Shown: positions 1 through 8,019 of the stretch, one piece after another
How positions within the stretch are numbered: position 1 is the stretch's first letter
Layout of the letters: every line of letters begins with the position of its first letter
Assembly (NCBI GenBank): GCA_963976625.1
Contig: CAXBLA010000001.1
Span: 62,001-126,000, forward strand
Source: UBA1924 sp963976625
Lineage (GTDB): Bacteria > Planctomycetota > Phycisphaerae > Phycisphaerales > UBA1924
DNA: 64,000 nucleotides
Direction: 5' to 3'
The notes under the pieces: model-generated
Databases searched by the model: none
What the model saw: only the letters and a program-made list of their open reading frames with translations
Told to the model about the DNA's origin: nothing
Made by a program: the position numbers and the translations under genes

Positions 1-2
1 TT

Positions 3-269
3 GATCGTGAAGACGAGGAGAGCGTCTCGATCTGCGGGCGCAACGCGATCCAGATCAACCCGCACACTGGATCAACAATTGATCTTGCTCAACTCGTTGA
101 GTCCTTGCGTCGGCAGGGCGAGTTTTCGCAGACCGGCACACTCATTCGGGGCACTTTGCGTGAAGATTCGGTAGGGTTGACCGTTTTCCATGACGGGCGA
201 GCGATATTCGACGGGATCGATGATCCGGGCGTGGCCAGAGCACTCTACGCACGCTATATTGGATGCTAA
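3..269 (+). CDS. ThiF/MoeB/HesA-family adenylyltransferase, C-terminal fragment
   Basis: This is an open frame running in from the left edge and ending at TAA 267-269, 88 residues visible. The sequence contains SICGRNAIQI, then a stretch rich in leucine and arginine, then VFHDGRAIFDG and ARALYARYIGC. This is the typical carboxy end of E1-like enzymes that adenylate the ThiS or MoaD C-terminus for sulfur transfer in thiamine or molybdopterin synthesis. The nucleotide-binding part and the zinc cysteines lie outside the window, so the choice between thiamine, molybdopterin and another sulfur-carrier pathway cannot be made. The next gene begins 45 bases downstream on the same strand. Confidence 0.75.
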   Translation, partial: DREDEESVSICGRNAIQINPHTGSTIDLAQLVESLRRQGEFSQTGTLIRGTLREDSVGLTVFHDGRAIFDGIDDPGVARALYARYIGC

Positions 270-314
270 CCAATCAGTTGGGTACCGGAGAGGGTCACCG
301 GAAAGGATAAGAAC

Positions 315-830
315 ATGGGACAGGTCGGAACACTTATTACAGCCGGATACAACCGCGTGAGCGCTCTGGGGGGCGGGCTGCTCAAGGATATGGATTCATC
401 CAAGGCCGCATGCAAGCCAGAGGGGATCGACTGCAACCACCCCGTTTTTGTCTACGGCCACCTTGCGATCTATCCGCAGATGGTCATGGGGCTGATCGGC
501 AAAGAACTCGGCGACACTGCAGTGCCTGAGAGCTACACCGAACTCTTCACCCACGGCGCAGAGTGCAAGGACGACAGCGATGGCTCGATCTATCCCTCGC
601 TCGAAGAAGTCAGCGAGCACTGCACGCGTGCGTATGCCGCCCTCGTCGAGACCGTGCAAGGACTCGACGACGATCTGATGTTCAAGGACATCGAGGGCAG
701 CGAGGGCTTCAAGAACGCCTTCGGCACCAACGGCGCAATGATCAACTTTATGGTCAACGATCACACAATGTTCCACTACGGGCAGGTTTCGACCTGGCGG
801 CGTGCGATGGGGCTCGCCAGCGTGATGTGA
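315..830 (+). CDS. DinB-like superfamily protein
   Basis: A 171-residue soluble protein. The start is supported by GGAAAGGA at about 300-307. An early segment NHPVFVYGHLAIY and a late segment HTMFHYGQVSTWRRAMGL match the two histidine-bearing helices of the DinB/YfiT four-helix-bundle family, in which three histidines bind a divalent metal. Members are thiol-dependent transferases or damage-inducible proteins of unclear substrate; nothing here points to a substrate. It follows the ThiF-type gene but there is no clear functional link. The family call is fairly secure; the role is unknown. Confidence 0.75.
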   Translation: MGQVGTLITAGYNRVSALGGGLLKDMDSSKAACKPEGIDCNHPVFVYGHLAIYPQMVMGLIGKELGDTAVPESYTELFTHGAECKDDSDGSIYPSLEEVSEHCTRAYAALVETVQGLDDDLMFKDIEGSEGFKNAFGTNGAMINFMVNDHTMFHYGQVSTWRRAMGLASVM

Positions 831-867
831 ACCAGTGAGCATCCGCTCGCGAGAATATCCAAATCAA

Positions 868-1560
868 TCAGGCCTTGACGAACGGGTTGGAGTGCATCTC
901 CTGCCCGATCGTTGTTGGCTGCCCGTGCCCGGGGAAGCAGACGGTGTCTGGGTCGAGCACATAGAGCTTGGTCTTGATCGCTTCTTCGAGGGTCTCGAAG
1001 CTCGAGCCGGGGAAATCTGTGCGTCCGATGGAGCCTGCGAACAAGGTGTCGCCCACAAACGCCAGTTTGAAGTGCTCGTTGATCAGCGAGATGCTTCCCG
1101 GCGAGTGCCCGGGTGTGTGGGCGACGCGGAAGGTCATGCCCTCGAAGTCGAGCTCGTCGCCTTCAGCCAGGAACCCGGCCGGCGACGGTGCGGTGACGCT
1201 GAGCCCGAGGGCGGCCGAGAGGTTGAGCATGGGATCGCTCAGCCAGGAATCTTCGGCTTGGTGCATGTAGATGGGCACTTCGGGGAAGCGTGAACGGGCC
1301 TCGAGCAAGCCGGCGATGTGGTCGGCGTGTGCGTGGGTGAGGATGATTTTCTCGGGGACGAGTCCCTGCTCTTGGATCGCGTCGAGCATGGGCTCGGGGT
1401 CGTAGCCGCAGTCGATGATCCAGCACGGCTGGCCCGCCGCGGGGGCGCCGTGGGTGAGGACCATGCAGTTGGTCTGGAACCCGCCGAGGGCGAAGATCTG
1501 GACATTGGGCTTGGCTGGTTCTGGGGATTGTTTTGGGGGAATGGCTGGCGAATCACTCAT
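868..1560 (-). CDS. MBL-fold metallo-hydrolase (glyoxalase II-like)
   Basis: A 230-residue member of the metallo-beta-lactamase fold. The sequence has the metal-binding THAHADH motif near residue 96, then TPGHSPGS, FVGDTLFAGSIGRTDFPG and CFPGHGQPTTIG, which supply the remaining metal ligands in order. The short length and this spacing fit the YcbL/GloB-like group of thioester hydrolases, which act on S-lactoylglutathione or related esters in the cytoplasm. It is transcribed divergently from the cupin gene, with 62 bases between the two starts. The exact substrate cannot be read from the sequence. Confidence 0.88.
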   Translation of the reverse strand: MSDSPAIPPKQSPEPAKPNVQIFALGGFQTNCMVLTHGAPAAGQPCWIIDCGYDPEPMLDAIQEQGLVPEKIILTHAHADHIAGLLEARSRFPEVPIYMHQAEDSWLSDPMLNLSAALGLSVTAPSPAGFLAEGDELDFEGMTFRVAHTPGHSPGSISLINEHFKLAFVGDTLFAGSIGRTDFPGSSFETLEEAIKTKLYVLDPDTVCFPGHGQPTTIGQEMHSNPFVKA

Positions 1561-1622
1561 GATCTATGGTATTGTATTGAAACGGGCGATCCGTTTCCGA
1601 TACTGAACATTGGAGGAAATTC

Positions 1623-2000
1623 ATGCCTGAGATCAGAAATATCCATGAGGTCGAGATGACCCCCGTCCAAATGGAAGGCGTCAAGGGCGCATCGATGTCC
1701 GTGATGATCGGACGGGGCGACAACGCGCCGCACTTCGCGATGCGATCATTCGCCGTCGAGCCCGGCGGGCATACCCCCAAGCACCAGCACGACTACGAGC
1801 ACGAGGTGTTCGTGGTCTCGGGCACCGGAACGATCCTGCTTGATGGGAAGCTCAACGACATCAAGGGCGGCGATACGATTTATGTCCCGGCCAACGAGCT
1901 GCACCAGTTCACGGTGCCCGATTCGGCCGACGAGCCATTCCGCTTCTTGTGCTTCGTGCCCATCGAACAAAACTGCGGCGGCGATGTCCCCGGGAGCTGA
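1623..2000 (+). CDS. cupin-domain protein
   Basis: A 125-residue single-domain cupin. The motif-1 segment GGHTPKHQHDYEHEVFVVSGTG (read with a gap: GGHTPKHQHDYE then HEVFVVSGTG) gives the metal-ligand histidines and glutamate, and DTIYVPANELHQF gives the motif-2 histidine. The start has a strong GGAGGA sequence 6 bases before ATG. Single-domain cupins bind Fe, Mn or Zn and serve as small dioxygenases, isomerases or sensors; no substrate is indicated. It is divergent from the MBL-fold gene and is followed after 50 bases by the membrane-anchored repeat protein. Confidence 0.85.
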   Translation: MPEIRNIHEVEMTPVQMEGVKGASMSVMIGRGDNAPHFAMRSFAVEPGGHTPKHQHDYEHEVFVVSGTGTILLDGKLNDIKGGDTIYVPANELHQFTVPDSADEPFRFLCFVPIEQNCGGDVPGS

Positions 2001-2050
2001 ATCCTGGGAGCTAAAAACGAATCTGAAGAGGTCTCAGAAGGAGTTTGCAG

Positions 2051-3013
2051 ATGGATCAGGATGGAACACTCTCACCGGGCTGGATCGCGGCGATCTACGG
2101 CAGCGCCGTCACCTTAGCCGCGGCCGTTGCCCTGCGTGGTCTGCTTATCGAGAGCGATCACTGGGTGCTTACGGGCGTCATTACGCTGATCCTGAGCCTG
2201 ACGACACTCCCGATCTGCATCGGGCTGCGCGGCCAATCATCCGGAAGCCAGAGCTCTATGGATCAAGATCGGGTTCGTGCACAGCTCAAGAAACTCAACG
2301 AGGCGATCGAAGAACTCAACGGGAACCTGATCCTCTCCGATGATGCCCGGCGGGTGCTCAACCGGCGCAAGGAACGCGAGATTTTGTGCAGCGCGATCGA
2401 GGAAGATATTGAGCTTGAGGACTGGGCCGCGGGCTTGGTGTTGGTGCGCGAGCTCGCCGAGCGGTTCGGGTATCGAGAGGACGCCGAGGAGTTCCGAGCG
2501 AAGATCGATCGGGCTCGCTCGCAAACAGTCCAGGACAAGGTCTCTGATGCGATCGCCAAGTTGGATGCCATGGTCGCTGAGCACCGGTGGGACCAAGCGA
2601 TGAATGAGGCCGCCCGGATCTCGCGGGTGTACCACGATTCGCCCGTGGTCGAAGGGCTCAGGCATCGAGTGGAGGAAGCCAAAGAGCGGTACAAGTTCGA
2701 GATCGAGCGTCAGTTCTTGCACGCCGCTCAGGAAGACCGTATCGAACAGGCGATGGAACTGCTCAAGGAGATGGACCACTATCTGAGCGAACACGAAGCC
2801 GAGCAGTTCCGCGAGGTCGCTCGCGGCGTGATCGGCAAGGCACGCGACAATCTGGGCGTGCAGTTCAAGATGGCGGTGAACGATAAGGCGTGGGATCGGG
2901 CGGCCGATGCTGGGCAGCGGATCATCGAGGAGTTCCCCAACTCACGCATGGCCGGCGAGATCCGGACGATGATCGATTCGATCCGCAAGCGTGCCGAAGC
3001 AATCAGCCGGTAG
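2051..3013 (+). CDS. membrane-anchored helical repeat protein (TPR-like)
   Basis: A 320-residue protein of unknown function. ATG at 2051 is chosen over the upstream TTG at 2045 because AGAAGGAG ends 8 bases before it. Residues of about 10-55 form two hydrophobic segments (WIAAIYGSAVTLAAAVAL and then a stretch around WVLTGVITLILSL), a membrane hairpin. The rest is charged and helical, with repeated units of the type DAxxWDxAxxxAxRIxxxFPxS that look like degenerate tetratricopeptide repeats and suggest a cytoplasmic protein-binding scaffold. The last 11 bases overlap the end of the convergent lspA gene. Confidence 0.65.
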   Translation: MDQDGTLSPGWIAAIYGSAVTLAAAVALRGLLIESDHWVLTGVITLILSLTTLPICIGLRGQSSGSQSSMDQDRVRAQLKKLNEAIEELNGNLILSDDARRVLNRRKEREILCSAIEEDIELEDWAAGLVLVRELAERFGYREDAEEFRAKIDRARSQTVQDKVSDAIAKLDAMVAEHRWDQAMNEAARISRVYHDSPVVEGLRHRVEEAKERYKFEIERQFLHAAQEDRIEQAMELLKEMDHYLSEHEAEQFREVARGVIGKARDNLGVQFKMAVNDKAWDRAADAGQRIIEEFPNSRMAGEIRTMIDSIRKRAEAISR

Positions 3014-3695
3014 GGCTGGTTGCGTTCTTCGCGTTTGATTTGGCATCGCTCTGTTCTGGGTTCTGCTCAGGGGCGGGCATCTTCCACGCGTGGATTATCA
3101 GCATCACGATCCCAACGATCAGGAATGCGTCGGCCACATTCGAAACATACGGCCACAGATCTGTGCTCCCGCTGTTGGGCCATTTAAGCCCGAAGGGCAA
3201 CTGCACACCAGGCGCTGGGTGGATGAAGTCGCGGACGCACGCGAACATCAGACGGTCGTACAAGTTCCCAATCCCGCCGGCGATAATGAGCCCGAAGCCG
3301 GCATGGGCGATCCAGTCTTGAGCACGCGTCCAGCGGACGAAGAGCACCAGAGCAATGAGGATCGCGATGATCGTAAAGACCACAAAGAACCATCTTTGTC
3401 CAGCGCCGATGCCGAACACCGCGCCCGGGTTGAGCACCAGGCGGAAATCGAGTACTGAGCTGATCACGGTCATGGACTCGTGGTAGGGGATGAGTGTGCT
3501 CAGGTCGTCCGAAACGATCACATCCGCCCTGTCGATATTTACTGGGATGCCAGCGACATGGGCAAAGGCGTACGCCTTGGACCAGAGATCAGCGACGAGT
3601 CCGAGAACAGAGATACCCAAGAGCACACTCCACGCCCGAACGCTTTTGCACGATGGGTCGAGTGGGGTTTCAATGGGTTGAGAATCGGTACTCAT
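3003..3695 (-). CDS. lspA: signal peptidase II (lipoprotein signal peptidase)
   Basis: A 230-residue aspartic membrane protease that removes signal peptides from diacylglyceryl-modified prolipoproteins. The sequence shows the four-helix layout, ADLWSK near the first helix, NPGAVFGIGAG, and the two catalytic aspartates in GGIGNLYDR and NVADAFLIVG. It is longer than the usual 160 residues because of an acidic insertion after the first helix and a charged lysine-rich tail. It lies 21 bases downstream of the dksA-like gene, an arrangement consistent with cotranscription. It meets the repeat-protein gene tail to tail with an 11-base overlap. Confidence 0.9.
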   Translation of the reverse strand: MSTDSQPIETPLDPSCKSVRAWSVLLGISVLGLVADLWSKAYAFAHVAGIPVNIDRADVIVSDDLSTLIPYHESMTVISSVLDFRLVLNPGAVFGIGAGQRWFFVVFTIIAILIALVLFVRWTRAQDWIAHAGFGLIIAGGIGNLYDRLMFACVRDFIHPAPGVQLPFGLKWPNSGSTDLWPYVSNVADAFLIVGIVMLIIHAWKMPAPEQNPEQSDAKSNAKNATSPTG

Positions 3696-3716
3696 GATGC
3701 TCGTGGTGATCCGAGA

Positions 3717-4769
3717 TTAATGTGAACCACCACGACGGTCAATCTCGCGGGCGGCCTGGATGGTATATCGAGCCCAGGGGATTTCATCGAGCCGGGCCTT
3801 CTTGATCGGTTCATGGGTCGCTTCGCAGAGCCCGTAGGTGCGATCAACAATCCGCTTGAGCGCGTCGTTGATCTCGTTGATCATCTTGCGGTCAGACGCA
3901 GCAAGGTTCAGGTTGAGCGACTGTTCATAGTTCTCAGAGCCCAACTCGTCTAAGTTTTGTGAGCTCCCCGAAGAGCCAGATTCGCTGCGAAGCATGTCGT
4001 CCTCGAGATGGCGGACATCGCCCAAAAGATCAGCCCGCTTGAGCAGCAGGATATGGCGGTAGTGTTCGAGCTGCGTCTTGGTCAACGGCGTCTTGGTCCG
4101 GCGCGAAGTGATGTTGTCGAGCACAGATTTTTCAGCTTTGACCTTTGAGCCCGATGGGATTAATGGCTTGAGCGAGGGGCCGTTGGGGCCCAGGAGCAGC
4201 GGGCGATCCGGGAGGATCAGCGGCTTCTTCACCTTGCTCGAACGCCGGCGACGGTTTGGCCCGCTCTTGGTATCCTTGGAATCAGCGGCCTTCGTATCGC
4301 CAGCCTTGGCGTCAGTTTTTCCAGCAGCCGTGGTTGAAGCGGCTTTGGAAGTTGTTTTCTTCTTTGATGAATCAGCGGTGCTCTTGGTTGTGGTCTTCTT
4401 TGAAGTTTTCTTGGCCACCTTCTTCGTAGGTTTTTTGGTGACCTTTTTGGACACCTTCTTAGCGACCTTCTTTTTTACGACCTTCTTCTTGGCCGCTTTC
4501 TTAGTGGTCTTCTTTGCGGCCTTCTTCACAACCTTCTTGGTCGATTTATTTGCCGTCTTCTTTGCAGTCTTCTTTGTCGTTTTCTTGGCGACCTTCTTGG
4601 CGACCTTCTTGGTCACTTTCTTGGTTGTCTTCTTCGCGGCAGGCTTTTTCACAACCTTCTTCTTGGTCGTTTTCTTCTTAATGGCCGTGCGTGAGGATGA
4701 AGCGCCCGCTCCCTTTTTCGATGGGGTGGACTTCTTCGTTGTCTTCTTTGCGGATTTCTTTTTGGCCAA
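3717..4769 (-). CDS. DksA/TraR-like regulator with long lysine-rich histone-H1-like N-terminus
   Basis: A 350-residue protein with a TTG start preceded by AAAAGG. Residues 1-170 are almost only K, A, T, S and V in TKK/AKK/VAKK repeats, like histone H1 tails or HctB. Residues of about 230-350 resemble DksA: a coiled coil opening with LTKTQLEHYRHILLLKRADL and a tail containing YGLCEATHEPIKKARLDEIPWARY. DksA binds the RNA polymerase secondary channel with ppGpp. Family members have four zinc cysteines or a degenerate version; here only one cysteine remains. The basic tail may bind DNA. It sits directly upstream of lspA. The family call is fairly secure; activity as a ppGpp partner is an inference. 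Confidence 0.78.
   Translation of the reverse strand: MAKKKSAKKTTKKSTPSKKGAGASSSRTAIKKKTTKKKVVKKPAAKKTTKKVTKKVAKKVAKKTTKKTAKKTANKSTKKVVKKAAKKTTKKAAKKKVVKKKVAKKVSKKVTKKPTKKVAKKTSKKTTTKSTADSSKKKTTSKAASTTAAGKTDAKAGDTKAADSKDTKSGPNRRRRSSKVKKPLILPDRPLLLGPNGPSLKPLIPSGSKVKAEKSVLDNITSRRTKTPLTKTQLEHYRHILLLKRADLLGDVRHLEDDMLRSESGSSGSSQNLDELGSENYEQSLNLNLAASDRKMINEINDALKRIVDRTYGLCEATHEPIKKARLDEIPWARYTIQAAREIDRRGGSH
4385..4765 (-). repeat. low-complexity AAG-rich coding repeat
   Basis: Seen on the minus strand as runs of AAGAAG interrupted by GTN, GCN or ACN codons, encoding the lysine-rich tail of the DksA-like protein. The units are irregular rather than exact, so this is codon-level low complexity and not a tandem repeat array. 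It is a likely place for replication slippage and length variation between strains. Confidence 0.7.
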
Positions 4770-4898
4770 GCCAGCCGCCTTTTCACTAGACCTGCTGCTC
4801 CGGATTGGTTGGCAGCTTTGGGCCTACAGTAGGCGCACACGGGCTCTGGGTCAAAGCTCGACCCGGATAGGACCCATAAATAGCCAACTGCAGGGCGT

Positions 4899-5954
4899 TT
4901 ATAGCGGTTCTGAGGCGGTTTCGGGCTCGGTCTCTGGTTCCGTGAAGACATCAAACTCGCCGAGTTTGCGGAAACGGGCGTAGCGCTGATTGAGCATTTC
5001 TTCGATGGACAGCTCGGAGAGTTCGTCGAACTGAGCGGTGATCCAGGCTTCGAGATTGGCTGAGGCTTGCTCGTGATCACGGTGTGCGGCTCCCAAGGGT
5101 TCCTCGACCACCGAGTCCACGATCCCGAGTTCAACATTGTCGGCGGCGCTGAGCTTGAGGGATTCAGCAGCGGCGGTATTGGTTTGCTCGTTGGCCTGCT
5201 TCCACAAGATGGCCGCGCAGCCCTCGGGTGAGATCACTGAGTACCACGAGTACGCCATCATGGCCACACGATCGGCGACCGCGATGCCCAATGCGCCGCC
5301 CGAGCCGCCCTCGCCGATGACGATGCTGACGATGGGCACACGCAGACGCGACATTTCGAGCATGTTGACGGCGATCGCTTCGGCTTGCCCGCGTTCTTCG
5401 GCTCCGAGCCCCGGATACGCACCCGGGGTATCAACGAGCGTCACGATCGGGAGCCCGAACTTCTCGGCGAGCTTCATCTTGGCCAATGCCTTGCGATAGC
5501 CTTCAGGGTGCGCACACCCGAAGTGACAGGCTAGCTTTTCGTGGGTGTCTTTGCCTTTTTGGTGTCCGACGATCAGGCACTTGCGTCCACCGATGCGGCC
5601 AAAGCCGGTGACCATCGCGGGGTCGTCGCCATAGCGTCGATCTCCAGCAAGCTCGCAGAAGTCTCGGCACATGTGCTTGATGTAGTCACGGGTTTGCGGG
5701 CGGTTGGGATGGCGGGCGACGCGGACGGTGTTCCAGGGCGAGAGCTTCTTGTAAACCTTCTTGAGTTCCTTAGTGCGCTGCTTCTCGAGTTTGGCGATGT
5801 CTTCCTGAGCCGGGGCGTTGCCTTGAGTGGCATCGATACCGGGGAGCGCGGGGATCTCGACACCTGAGTCCACGGCGCCTTGGGCGGCTTGCTCGATGCG
5901 TTGATCGAGTTCGGTGATCTTTTTCTCAAAGTCGAGCTGGTAAAAAGTAGACAT
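4899..5954 (-). CDS. accA: acetyl-CoA carboxylase carboxyltransferase, alpha subunit
   Basis: A 351-residue subunit that, with AccD, transfers the carboxyl group from biotin to acetyl-CoA to make malonyl-CoA, the first step of fatty-acid synthesis. The sequence carries the family blocks: LSPWNTVRVARHPNRPQTRDYI, ELAGDRRYGDDPA, GHQKGKDTHEKLACHFGCAHPEGYRKA, LVDTPGAYPGLGAEERGQAEAI, GEGGSGGALGI and SVISPEGCAAILWK. These form the crotonase-type active site with its oxyanion-hole glycines. The length is near the family norm with a slightly extended N-terminal helix. accD is not in the window. Confidence 0.96.
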   Translation of the reverse strand: MSTFYQLDFEKKITELDQRIEQAAQGAVDSGVEIPALPGIDATQGNAPAQEDIAKLEKQRTKELKKVYKKLSPWNTVRVARHPNRPQTRDYIKHMCRDFCELAGDRRYGDDPAMVTGFGRIGGRKCLIVGHQKGKDTHEKLACHFGCAHPEGYRKALAKMKLAEKFGLPIVTLVDTPGAYPGLGAEERGQAEAIAVNMLEMSRLRVPIVSIVIGEGGSGGALGIAVADRVAMMAYSWYSVISPEGCAAILWKQANEQTNTAAAESLKLSAADNVELGIVDSVVEEPLGAAHRDHEQASANLEAWITAQFDELSELSIEEMLNQRYARFRKLGEFDVFTEPETEPETASEPL

Positions 5955-5994
5955 GCGTTCGCTTTCGGCTGGGTAACAAAGATTGCAGGGTCAA

Positions 5995-6028
5995 TTGTAC
6001 CACGCTCAAACCCGTCGTACAGTCAAAT
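5995..6028 (+). promoter_or_regulatory. probable sigma-70 promoter of proC, leaderless
   Basis: TTGTAC at 5995-6000 and TACAGT at 6018-6023 are separated by exactly 17 bases. The proC ATG begins 5 bases after the -10 box and no Shine-Dalgarno sequence is present, so the transcript would start at or very near the start codon. Confidence 0.5.
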
Positions 6029-6865
6029 ATGAAGACAATCACTCAGCCCATACTCTTTGTTGGCGGCGGAAACATGGCCTACGCGATCATTTCTGGTGCA
6101 TCTCAGGCCGGGATGCTCGATCCGCAGCGGGTCGGTGTGATCGAGCCGAGCCTTGATCGCCACTCGCTCTATCAGCACGCCTTCACGGACGCTCAGGGCG
6201 GTATGGAGTGGCTTGGATCGCAAGGTACCGGTGGGGTGATCGTGCTGGCGGTGAAGCCTCAGATGCTTGATCTAGCGACCAGCCCTCTGAGCCCATTGCT
6301 CGATGGGCTGGGCAGCGAGCCCATGGTCATGTCGATCCTCGCTGGCACGCGGATCGAGGTCATCGATCGGGCCTTTGAGGGGCATGCACGGGTGCTTCGG
6401 GTGATGCCCAATACGCCATCGCAGATCGGCCTGGGGATGAGTGCGATCGCGGCTGGACCCAGATCAACCGATTTAGATATTGAACTCGCCGAAGGCTTAT
6501 TCGGAAGCGTGGGCAAGAGCGTGACGATCAGCGAGGACCTGATGGACGCGTTCACCGCGATCGCCGGGTCCGGCCCGGCGTACACCTTCTATCTGGCCGA
6601 GGCGATGATGGAGGCGGCAACCCAGCTGGGCTTCGATCGCCAGCAATCCCAGACGATCGTCCGCCAGACCGTCTACGGCTCCGCGGCCTTGCTCGATCGC
6701 TCCGCCCAGATGCCTCGCGAGCTCCGCGAGCAGGTGACCAGCAAGAACGGCACCACCCACGCCGCGACGCGCACGCTCGATGAGTCCGGGGTGATGGACG
6801 CGATCGTCCGCGCCATCCACAGCGCCCGCCATCGGGGGGCGGAGCTGGGGAAAGCGGAAAATTAG
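6029..6865 (+). CDS. proC: pyrroline-5-carboxylate reductase
   Basis: A 278-residue enzyme that reduces pyrroline-5-carboxylate to proline with NAD(P)H, the last step of proline synthesis. The N-terminal Rossmann motif is FVGGGNMAYAI (residues 10-20). RVMPNTPSQIGLGMSAI is the typical central block. The C-terminal dimer domain carries TAIAGSGPAYTFYLAEAM and the signature TSKNGTTHAATRTLDE that lines the substrate pocket. The length matches the family. The 3' end overlaps the convergent ABC permease stop by 4 bases. Confidence 0.95.
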   Translation: MKTITQPILFVGGGNMAYAIISGASQAGMLDPQRVGVIEPSLDRHSLYQHAFTDAQGGMEWLGSQGTGGVIVLAVKPQMLDLATSPLSPLLDGLGSEPMVMSILAGTRIEVIDRAFEGHARVLRVMPNTPSQIGLGMSAIAAGPRSTDLDIELAEGLFGSVGKSVTISEDLMDAFTAIAGSGPAYTFYLAEAMMEAATQLGFDRQQSQTIVRQTVYGSAALLDRSAQMPRELREQVTSKNGTTHAATRTLDESGVMDAIVRAIHSARHRGAELGKAEN

Positions 6866-8019
6866 AAATCACGACGGATGAAGATAATCGTGCTGAGCCC
6901 TAAGAGGAATGCTTCGAAGGCGAAGGATGTCCCCAAGATCCAGGTCATGGTGCGGGCTTCATAGACGGCTGCGACACGCTGGTTGAGCTCGGAGTTGGGG
7001 CCATTCTCACTGTTCTCATTGTTATCGTTCATGAGATTGATCAAGCCATCGAGTTCGTCATCCTCGATCAGGTGGCGTGAGAGCAGGCCGATGGTTTCTT
7101 GGGTTTTGGGCAAGAGCAGCTTGGCGCCATAGACCCTCGCGGCCCAAGCGGTCCAAGTCTTGACGCTCTTTTCAGCGTCATCCGCCTCTTCACGAGCGAT
7201 CATGAGCGCGGTGCTGACCGCTTCGAGGGAATCTTTGGCTCCAGCGGGCAATGGCTCGCCGGCCATGCCGGGGACGGGTTTGCCCTCGTCGATCCAGCGA
7301 TCGATCTTGGTCTGTGCGAAGCGTTCTTGCTGTTCGACCATGGCGGGCATGCTCTCAGCTTTCATCAGTGCGCGTTCACGCTGATTGATCATGATCGAAT
7401 CGCCCACATTGAGGATAAACAACATCAGCCAGAACATGATCGTGAGCAGCAGCGCGGTGATGGTTGAGCGGGTGACGATGCCCACAAATACACACACCGA
7501 GAACAAGAAGCTGAAGAATGCAAGCACGATGGGGATCGTCAGGAAGAGCCCGAACTCGGTCGTACCAGCCCGCAATAGAAGCACCAAGAAGCACCCGATC
7601 GTAAAGACAAGGATCTGTGCGCCGACAAAGAACAGGCCGGTCAGGTACTTGGTTAGGAACAAGCGTCCTCGCCCGATGGGCTTGGAGAGCATGGGCTCGA
7701 TGGTACCGCCCGATACCAGATCAGGGATAATCCCCGCGGTGGAGATCAACGCCAGTATCGTGGTGCCCCAGCTGAGCCAATAGGGAACTCCCCAGAGCAG
7801 GAACTGGAGCTTGTAGAAAGTCTCTGCGGACATCATCGAGGTATTAAACTGGCCGTCGAAGGTCCAGAAGAGGGCGGAAAATCCCTTCTCGTTGATGCCA
7901 ATCGAAGCGAAGATAAACACCGCCAAGAGATTGATCACCATCGTGAGCCAGAAGAGCTTCTTGGCGTTGAGTTCGCGGTAGGCGTCGATGAAGATGGCTT
8001 TGGTTTGCATCAGGATCAT
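6862..8019 (-). CDS. ABC-2 type transporter permease
   Basis: A 385-residue integral membrane protein. Six hydrophobic segments are visible: one near residues 18-38, two or three between about 72 and 150, one or two between 155 and 205, and one near the C-terminus (LGTSFAFEAFLLGLSTIIF). The block TAGIIPDLVSGGTIEPMLSKP is characteristic of ABC-2 permeases of exporters. A large soluble loop of about 130 residues precedes the last helix, which is unusual. Its start overlaps the stop of the ATPase gene as ATGA, so the two are translationally coupled. The substrate is unknown. Confidence 0.85.
   Translation of the reverse strand: MILMQTKAIFIDAYRELNAKKLFWLTMVINLLAVFIFASIGINEKGFSALFWTFDGQFNTSMMSAETFYKLQFLLWGVPYWLSWGTTILALISTAGIIPDLVSGGTIEPMLSKPIGRGRLFLTKYLTGLFFVGAQILVFTIGCFLVLLLRAGTTEFGLFLTIPIVLAFFSFLFSVCVFVGIVTRSTITALLLTIMFWLMLFILNVGDSIMINQRERALMKAESMPAMVEQQERFAQTKIDRWIDEGKPVPGMAGEPLPAGAKDSLEAVSTALMIAREEADDAEKSVKTWTAWAARVYGAKLLLPKTQETIGLLSRHLIEDDELDGLINLMNDNNENSENGPNSELNQRVAAVYEARTMTWILGTSFAFEAFLLGLSTIIFIRRDF

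Noticed and set aside
4078..4983. 301-codon plus-strand frame rich in F, V and L that looks like a membrane protein
   Set aside because: It is the antisense of the AAG/AAA-rich lysine tail; the phenylalanine runs are the mirror of lysine codons and no signal or start context supports it.
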